This document shows, piece after piece, positions 9,200 to 18,500 of a DNA stretch of 31,351 bases. Under the pieces are notes generated by a model. The model searched no databases and was not told the DNA's origin. It saw nothing but the letters and a program-made list of their open reading frames with translations. Source of the stretch: a virus; IMG/VR virus record IMGVR_UViG_3300013138_001783, positions 1 to 31,351 of that record; one strand, written 5' to 3'. How positions within the stretch are numbered: position 1 is the stretch's first letter; the number at the start of each line of letters is the position of its first letter. A program made the translations under genes and the position numbers.

Positions 9200-9585
9200 A
9201 TAACCACCACCATGGTCGAAATCGCAATATTCATCACGTTGCTGTCTCCATAAACATCCGGAGTAAGGCTGGTTTCGTCAAAACCGTCCAGAATATGCAC
9301 GAACTGTTCTGTCGAACCCGCTTTCATCGTGTAGAACGATACCTTCTGCAATTTTCTCAGGGTCGTCACAATGTCGTCGTAATTGCCCCACCCGGTGGAC
9401 GGCGTCCCCATCGGAACTCTCAACACGCAAGACCAGATTTCATACGGCGCTGGCCCGTAAGAAACGTCTGTAGCGCCGGTGAGCGTCTGCCGGAAATTAC
9501 CAGGCTTGACGGTTCGCTTGCGCAATGTATCAAAGACTACAGCGTACTTTTTCCCGTCTAATTGGAGATAATTATTGGTTGTCAT
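9196..9585 (-). CDS. Small tail-tip protein after the tape measure
   Basis: A 129-residue beta-rich protein lying between the tape measure and hub genes, the place held by distal-tail or minor tail proteins in siphophages. The N-terminus (LDGKKYAVVFDTLRKRTVKPGN) and the segment GPAPYEIWSCVLRVP suggest a compact beta-barrel; there is no TM helix. It is much shorter than typical Dit proteins (about 250 residues), so it would correspond at most to their ring-forming domain. The start lies 4 bases beyond the tape measure stop and the stop overlaps the hub start (ATGA), implying co-translation. Role in joining tail tube and hub is inferred from context. Confidence 0.65.
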   Translation of the reverse strand: MTTNNYLQLDGKKYAVVFDTLRKRTVKPGNFRQTLTGATDVSYGPAPYEIWSCVLRVPMGTPSTGWGNYDDIVTTLRKLQKVSFYTMKAGSTEQFVHILDGFDETSLTPDVYGDSNVMNIAISTMVVVI

Positions 9586-9589
9586 GCCG

Positions 9590-12500
9590 TTATCCTAAAT
9601 TCAACTCCCAGTCTGCCGGCGGCGGGTCGCCGATCCCGCCAGAAGTCGTTGTGCTGCCAGCAGACGCCATGGCCGTATGAATCAAATCAATCAAAGCATA
9701 GACAAACGACGCCGATCCCTGAGCCGTGGCTAATGCATCCGCCAGATTCTTGATCAGGTAGGCTGCCGGAGCAAAACGAGCCAGGGATTCTTGTTTTGCC
9801 GCCAGATCGCTAAACGCATTCGTCGTGTCTCGGACCAGTTTCTCGTAATCCTGTTGCAGCTTGATATTCTCGCCCTGCAACGCCAGTTGCTTCTGTTGTA
9901 TCGCCAGTTGCGCATCCTGGTTTTTATTTCGCAGGTCAATCAGTTCGCCCTCAATCTTATATTGTTCCTGATAAGCCTCGAGCGATTTTTGAAGCTGTTC
10001 CTGTTCTACGGCAAAACTATCTTCGCGTTGTTTTTGGGAGAGTTCAAATTGATCCTGGTCTAATTTGTACAACTCCATACGCTGCGTCTTGGACAACTCG
10101 AATTGCTGCTCGTCCAACGCATCGCTCTCAATGCGGTGCGCCTTTGACAGTTCAAACGCCTCAAGGTCGAGTTGTTGCAGTTTCTTGCGATTGGACTCCT
10201 GAAGGTCAAACGACTTATTTTCCAGCTCAATAGATTTTTCCAGGAACTGCTTTTCCTTCTCGTACTGCTCGTCCTGGCGTTTCCACAATTCACTCTGACG
10301 GTCTCTGCCCTTTTCGATCTGGGTATCCTCAATGCCCTGCGATAACTCCATGCGGTCTTTCTGCTTAATGAGTTGCTTGCGCTGACGCCCATGAGAATAG
10401 CGGATCGCCTCGTTGAGGTCTTCCTCCTGCCACTGGAAATTCAGATTGCGCATTTGATCCTGGTACTGGTAATCTTCGCGCGTCCACGATCGCTGCAATA
10501 ACGCGGTATCCTGATTGAAACCAAGCGACCAGGTTTGTTTCTGCTGGCTCAGAGATTTGGACTGCTGTTGAATCGCAGACATTTGATCTGCCTGACCAAA
10601 ACTGAGCGCCATTTTCTGGTAATTGATGTTTTCTATATTGGCCGAGTACGCCTGGTTCTGCTGCATACGCGTCCAGCTCATTCCCTCTTGCATTTCGGAA
10701 TAAGCATTGCTCAACGTCATGCGCTGTTGCGTGAGGTTTTCTTGCGCGATGCTGTAGTCGTTGCTCCTGTTCAAGCGCGCGCCTTGATAGTCGAAGTTAC
10801 GGATTTGGTTGGCGTAACTGAGACCTCTCAACTGCGCATCCAGCGGACGAGTAGCGGCGATATAAGACAGATCCAAATTCAAGTTCTGCTGCTGCAATCC
10901 GTAAGCAGCCCATTGGTTGTTGTTCTGCTGAGTCTGGGTCCAGATTTGAGCCTGGCGCAATCCGCCCGCGTCAAACGCGCTCGACAGCCCGGCGCTCAAG
11001 CCAATCGGAATATTGGCGGAAACGCCCCAGGCGCTCATCAGAGCTTTATATGCCGTTCCGTTGGTCTGCAATATCGGGTTCATTGACCGGTCGTAGAAAC
11101 GAGACGACGCGTCGCTCATGTTCAGCGACTTCAAAACGTCAGGCTGATTCCACGACGCCCAGGAACGTGCGCCCAGGTCGCCAGAAGCGATCTGATAGGC
11201 TAAACCCACCTGCTGATTCGATAGCCCGGAGAACTTACTGGACAAAGACGCCATAACTTGCGCGGCAGTATTCGGCGCAAGACCAGCCGACAACATCGGA
11301 TTCAGGAACTGAGAGAACATCTCAATGCGCGGCGCGTTCATTCCCCCATACGCACCCATCAAGCCTTGCATCGCGCCGCCCATCGCGCCAGGCGTCATTC
11401 CATAAGCCATTAGCGGAGCAAGCATCCCCTGAGTGACCGCATTCAACGCCGGTGCGCCGTATCTGCGAGACATATCCCCCAGAGATACCGAAAGATTGTA
11501 TGGCATAGTCGGATTTCCGCTGTAAGCGGTATACAAATCGGCGGCATTGGAGTAAGCCGAAATTTCAGCGCTGGCGTCTAACCCATAGCGCCTGCCGATC
11601 TCGCCCGCCCCAGCCATGCCCAGGCCAATTCTCGATGACAACTGAGATGCGAATGCGCCGCCGCCCGCTGTTTGCAGCCAATCCTGTTTCTTCTGGATTG
11701 TTTTCGTCCAGTCAACATATTGTTTACGCCCCATCGCTTCAGGAATATCGGGCAATTCGCCGAATGGCAAACCCAATGCCGTAGCCTGCTCCTGATACGA
11801 ATACCATCCTTTGACGATGCCATAGGCGCGTTCGTTCAGCCGGCCATAATAGGCATAGACGCTTTCCGGAGTAGACCTGGAGGACATTTCAGCCAGCGGC
11901 CCAAGCCCAGCCCATCGCTCGGCGCCCGATTGCATCTGTTCTATCCAGGCTGGCGACTTCCCAACCAGGTTGGAGAATAAATCGCCAAATGCCGCTGTTT
12001 GCCCCGCTATACCCATTCCCGTAGCGGCCGCCATCCGTCGGGCGGTTTCGACGAGCGGAACGCCCTGGGCCATCTGTCCGGACGCGATATCAAACGCCCC
12101 GCCTTTGGTTTTTGATAAATTGAATCCGTATCTGGCTTCGAGTCCAAGCAACTGACCCATTGTCTCAACTGGAGCGCCCATTTGTTGCGACAAAGCCTGC
12201 GCATAACCCGCGAGTCGCTTCGGCAACTCCCCGCCAGACGCCAGGTCGGTATATAACCTTCCGGCATCGGCGCTCTTTTCAAAGTCAACCTGAGCGGCTG
12301 TCTCCTCGCGCACCGATTTACTCAGATAGAAAGGGATTGTTCCGGTGCTGAAATCGAGCGTTTGCCCGATCCTGGCCCATGCGGCTTTCGTCATGTTTAC
12401 CAGACTGGGTTTGTTGAGAAAATCACGCTCAGTTTGCGTTCCAAGAGCAATCGGTTCTCCGAATAAGGCTCCCATTGTCCTCGATCTCGCCGTGTCATAT

Positions 12501-15500
12501 TGACCCTGGCGAATCCGCGTTGCAATGCCGACTGCCGTTTGCTCTGGATTTGCCGCTGCGCCTACAGCCTGCGAAACGCCGGAATATGCCGCTGCGCCAA
12601 CTGCGACATATGGAGCGGCCGCGGCAAGTCCGCTTGCCAATCCACCGGACGCAATCGATGACAACCACATAGACAGCGCGAAACCGGTCGCGCCGGCTTT
12701 GCCCATCTCCAGCGCGCCCACCAGACCCGGCGCGCTTTGAAGCGCGCCAGCCATCAGTCGTTTCTCGGCGGCCGCGCCCCCACCGCCATATACCGCGATC
12801 CGCCTGGCAATCAGTTCATCAGGAGTGATTGCGACCTGACCGGCGCCCAATACAGACCCAATGCCGGCGTTTGCCTGGCCTCGGAGATTGAGTGTCTGCT
12901 GATACCCATAGCCAGCCGTATCCTGGATCGCGCCGAGCATTGATCCAATGTACATCAGGCCAAAACCGCCGAGCGCGCGTCTAGCCATACCGCCGATGCC
13001 CGCCTCGGATTTCTGGTATCTGCGAATGGCGCCGGCTTTGGCCTCGTTGAACGTTGCAGTTTCATATTCCTCCCCCAGGCCGCGCAAGTTGACGCCAAAC
13101 ATCTGTTCCTCAGGGGATAGCTCGCCTCTGGCTTCCCGCGCTGCCAGTTCACCAAGTTTAACGCCCAACCTTTGGCGCACGGCGGCAGCCTGCTCGACGG
13201 TCGCTGGTTGCCTGCTCTCGCCTAGAGCAGTAGACATCCTTGCGCCAACATCAATAATGTCGTTCTGCTCTTTGGTGACGTTCTTTTGACGTTCCAGGTC
13301 CGCCACCGATTCGGTGTTGCGAATCCCTTTTTCCAATTCCTTGTTGAGCGAACGCATCGCCTCCGAAAACTTTTCAAGGTTTGCAGCGCCAACCTGAACG
13401 GCATTGCCAGGCAGCGGGGTAGTCTCTTTTGGCGCGGCGGTGTGGATGCCGGCTGCGCCCAGGAAACTGGATACCCCATAAACATTCTGGAGCATCTCGC
13501 CAATAGGCCCGATGTCTCCATTGACTTCGTTTCCGAGAATAGCGTCAACGCCCGCCGCCATGCTGGGGTCTTCGGTATTGATCCCTAGATTGCGCAATTG
13601 GTCGCGGCTTTTTGCGACGCCGGCGACTTTGCGATAGGCCGTGCCATATTTTCTGATTTCTCCAAATAATGGCCGGAGCGCCTTCTCAGTCATGGCGGGA
13701 TTGGCGGCATACGCAGAGGCAACGGCTAAACCGATATTCCCCATCGGAATTTGATCGGAACCAAGAGTGTCTATCCCAAGCACGGGAGCGACCGCCGCGC
13801 CAATGCGTGTTTGCAGAGTCTGGAAACCAGCCTGACCTGTCCCTTCAGATAATGCATTGACCAGACGCAAAGCGGCTTCCGCTTCAACGCGCGCCTTATC
13901 CGGATTGCCACGCGCGCCGCCCTGGATGGTGGCGTGAACGGTCATACTCTCGAAGAACTGTTTCATCTGCTCGAATGAAAAACCGCCATTGCCTCCACCT
14001 TCAGAACGCGTAGGGGGAACTGGCGGGATTGGCGGAATGATCGGCGGCGCGCCAGCTCCACCTGATTGGGGCTGCGGTTGCGGTACATTGACATGCACCC
14101 GCGCGTTGCCACGCGGCGGCGTTGCCGCGCGGCGAGATAGCGCATCGCCGCCAACCGGCTGAGCTTCGCCCAGGTAAGAGCGCCAGGGAGACACATCCAC
14201 GCCGCGCATTTGGGCTGCATTCAGCAAAGGCGCCGCCCAGGCTCTCAGCATGGGCCTGTTCTTTGGGACTTGGGCGATCTCTTGAATGGCCGGGGCAATT
14301 TGCGTTCTTTGGATCTCGCGCCAATCGCCCTGCTCAGGCGCTTCATAGGCAAAGGCGTTGGAGGCCGGATTATTGCCTGTCGCTGCTCTCACCAGATAGG
14401 TTTGAATGTTCCCGCCTTGGATAGCGTTAAAAATATCCTCATCCGGCGCAAGCGCCACGTTTCCCTGCGCATCGCGGTTGTTGAAAGCGATCCATTCTCT
14501 CAAGCTGGTCTGCTGCTCAGGCGTCCCATTCGCCATTGTCGTCATGCCAACCGCGTTGATCGCCGCCTGCACCTGGCCGTAATAGGCTTGATCCTTACCC
14601 TGCACCATCTTGTGTTCAATCAGCCCAAGCGTACCCGTGTCTGGGTCCCAACTCAACCAGTCCGGTTTTGCGCGCAGGTTGCCGCGATGCTCTGTATCGC
14701 CACCCTGGTAGTCAAATTTCAAGGATAGCTTTTGGCTTGCGTGTTGAAAGCGGGCATTGGGAGCGCCTGGAAGATTTTGTTTCCAGCCGGCCTCGAAAGC
14801 GACGCCCTGCGCGCCAGTCGGACCTTCGAAGGGGTAGATATCTCTCAAGAAATCGTGGCCGGCGCCTTCCGGACCGGAGGCGTTGCGCATCCCCAACATG
14901 CCACCGACGATCTTTTCTTTAGCGTTGTATTTATTGCCGCCAATGTAAGCCGCCAGATCGCCAGCCCAAACTACCGGAGCGCCAGCCAGGTTCTTGTCCA
15001 TCGCCGAGGTAAACGCTATTTCCGACTTACGCACCGCGTACTGGACCAGCTTTTCTTCAAGGTCGGGGGTTGGCGACGTGGCAATCCGGTTGAATACTTC
15101 ATCGCCCAACTGCAACTTCATACTTGCCGCGAGCGACTGCATAGCGGATGGCATAGCCCTGAGCGCAGTCTCGGTCAACGGTTCGCTCGAACCGTCAGAC
15201 CGGACGCCCAACGTCTCGCGCATCCTGGCGATCCCGTGAACCAGATCCATCGCCCGGTTGCTGGTACCGCGCTGCGTCTGGTATCCGAACATCATATTGG
15301 TCAAGTAGATGTACGGGTCATTGTAGATTTGACTCAACGTCCTCAGCCCGCCGCGCCAGGGCAGGCTGATCTCATTTTGCCCGTTGATATACTCGGCGTA
15401 CTTCTCCGGATCGCCGGTCAGGGTGCGATTGATGCCCTGCGCCATCAGCGCCGTGTAGTAGGGCGATGCCTCAGAGACGACGCCCTTTGCCATGCCGGGC

Positions 15501-18500
15501 AGTTGGACATCGCCCATAAGTACGCTGGCGCGCGTGACCTTGCCCCATTGATTGGGGTCGCTGCTCTGCAATTCCCTCAGCTTGCCAAAAACCTGTAAAT
15601 TACTTGCGCCAGCCTGCGCGCTGGGGGCAAACATATAAGCGAGCGTTTCATCGCGGATCGTCCCTTCATTGGCAAAGGCAGTGGCTACGGTCCTCAGCGC
15701 CACCGCGCCGCTGCGCTCATTGCCGGCGCGCATCGGGTCAGCCCAATCCATGCTGTCGTCGTCAATGCCCTTGAGCGAAAAGCCGAACCGGTATTCCCCG
15801 CCTTTCTTGAACACACGCGCGGTGTTGGTCGCGTTGACCAGGGCGATCTTCTCATCCAGCGAAAGGTCAATGGCTTTCTGGTAGAAAGTTTGCAGGGGAT
15901 CAAAAATATTCTGTTCGTATGCTTGCTGGGTAAAGCCAAGCGCCGCAGACGACGCCTCCAGCAACCGCTGCGCCTGATAGACCAGGCCCATGTTGCCCTT
16001 AGAACTGGTATGCGACTTCAGCGCATTAAGATAACCTTCCAACGGTAGATGCTGTCCGTTGGTACCTTTCCCAAGCGCGCCTGCATCGCCGCGATGATCT
16101 GTATCGCCGCCCATTGCCTCCAGATAACCAGCCACCGTAGAGCGCATAATATGATAGGCGTCCGTTTCATTGCCAAATACCTGCCGGAGCGCGCCAAAGG
16201 TGTCTGTTGTCCCGCCCATCGCATGCCCCAGGGCGATTTGCGCAGCTTTATAAGCGGCGTACTGGCGTTGATTATCGGCGGTGAGGATCGGCTTGCCGCT
16301 TCTATCCAGGGCGAAGAAATGCTGTAACGGGTCCCGATCTAGGTCGCCAACGCCGATCGTCGAGAATACAGAAGAAACGCCAGCGTCCATCCAGCCCGAT
16401 TCGAGCGCGCGGATGATCTCCGGACTATAGCCGCGCGCTGCCATTTGATGGGAGGTAATCGCCATAGAGGCCATGACGCCAAACTCGCGCGACACATCCG
16501 GTTGGCGGAACATCATCCCCGGCAGGAACGCATCCGCCAGCTTGTGTTGAGCGGACATCAAGCCAGTAGCCCATTGATCCAGCCGCTTTGCCATTCGGCC
16601 AGCAACCTGCGGCTGCCCATATTGGGGATAATAGGTCTGGAGCAGGTAGCCTTCAAGCTGCTCTTTATTCATCTGGCTTGCGGCGTAAAGATCGTTGATC
16701 GAATAACCGCCGGTCAAGGACTTCATCAGTCTTTGCGCTTGCCTGTTCGAGCCAACCGCCTCGCCGAGCGCGCGCTGCATCTCGCGCTGCGGCAAATAGA
16801 TCTCGCCGTAATTCAACCCGCCAAGCTCTGTGTAACGCTGGAAGGTCATGCCAGGAGCGTCAAAACCGAATACGTCTTTGGCGATGCCCTTGCCTTCGAG
16901 CATGTTGCTCATCATCTTCCGAAAATTGGCTACCTCTCCGATTGCCTGACTTGGGGGAATTTCACTCGCCTCAGCCAGCGTACTGCGCTCAAACGCCGAC
17001 AGCCAGGAGAGCGACACCTTGGCGTTGCTCTCGCCGGTTGCAGGATCGTATGTATCAATCCCCAACATGGTATTCACGCCGGGGAGAAATGCCTTCATCC
17101 CGGAGTACAGCAGCATTTTATTGGGGTCGTAACGAGCGCCAAAGACACTGGCCAACGCGGCGTTGGCGCGCGTCATCCGATCTGCGTCGTTCAGTTCGTT
17201 GAGCGGCGAAACGAGTTTCGCGGACCGTTCCAGCCGTTCACGCCTGTTGGCATCCTCAATCTCCGGCATGGAGGCGAAATCGGTTTCGACGCCATCGCGA
17301 TAGGCGGCGTAAACGCGCGCTGCGTCCTCGCTGGAAATTCTCAGCGCGTCGGATGGGTCGGGCGTTACAAAGCCGGTCCTGGCGCGCGCTTCCATATCGT
17401 AGGTCTCCCACATCTTGACGCGCGCCCAGGCTTGTTTTGCTGGGCTGGATGCGCCGGTCACAGAGGGGGAGCCAACGGTCAGTCCCATTCTCTGAGCCAA
17501 CTCTGGGTATTGTTGAGATAACGACGCGATCTGGCGGTAGTTCAACATACCCCAACCGGTCATTTCGGGGGCGATCTGCGTGCCGAGCGCGGTCAACAGA
17601 CCCTGGTTCACGAAATAGTCAAATTTATAAGCGGTTTGATTTTTGGCGGTTTGGACAGGGGTAAACCGAAACAGCGCGTTATAAGCCGCATCGAGCGAAT
17701 CCAGACTGCGGAAGGTCTGCGCGCCGGCGCGCACCGTCCGGCCCTCTGACAGGGTGTTGGCAAGCATAGCGCGCTGGCTGGACTGGAACTCCATCATCTC
17801 GCTTTGCGAGACCGTGTTCCCATAAATCCACTGCGGAGTATCCACATAGGCTACCCCAAACTTCTGCAACGTTTCCAGCTTGTTTTTATCGCCTGCAAAT
17901 GTGCCTAATAACGCCTCGCTGAAATTCAGCCAGTTCAGCTCGCTCTCGCTGCCGGTTTTGAGACGCGAATATTCCCGTGTGATTTCGTTCAGATCGGTCA
18001 TCTGGCCGTTCTGGTATCTGCTCAGGATAAAGCTCGAAAGATCCTGACCGACCTGGCCGCTGAGACGCGCGGCCATTTGCGCCTGCATTGCGGAGGATTG
18101 CATGCCGAAGTTGGACATAAACGCCATCGGCAGCGATTTGACTTCGGAGCTGGTCTGGTGAACCCGCACCAGGTCGCCGCCCAGATCAACAGTCATCTGG
18201 CCGCCCATGATGGGGGTGAAGCCGGCTTTGAAACCAACGTCCTTCGGCGAGCCGCCAACTTGGGACAGATACTCAATTTGCAGTTCAGGGACTTCTCTGC
18301 CGGCGGTAGTGACGTTGATTCCAAGCGATTTACTCAGTTGTTGGGCGATATTCCGAGCGCTGATCGCTCCCTCAGCCTGATAAGCGATAAACTTCCCGCC
18401 CTCTACGCCGGGGATATAGAACGGCGCGATATTAAGCGTAGCGCCGCTGAGAGTCATGTTGCGCGCGGCGCGCGCCATTCCGATGGGCTGCGCCTCGCCG

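Noticed and set aside
16088-16111. GGDTDHRGD as the polymerase metal-binding triad
   Set aside because: Spacing is D-x-D-x-x-x-D rather than D-x-D-x-D, and a near-copy sits beside the nuclease motif; DLDRD at 1155-1159 fits better, with the RxP motif at the expected distance upstream.
16445-17521. Long plus-strand open frame (358 aa) opposite the tape measure
   Set aside because: It is a shadow of the GC-rich antisense strand: no family resemblance, Arg/His/Leu-rich composition and no ribosome site.
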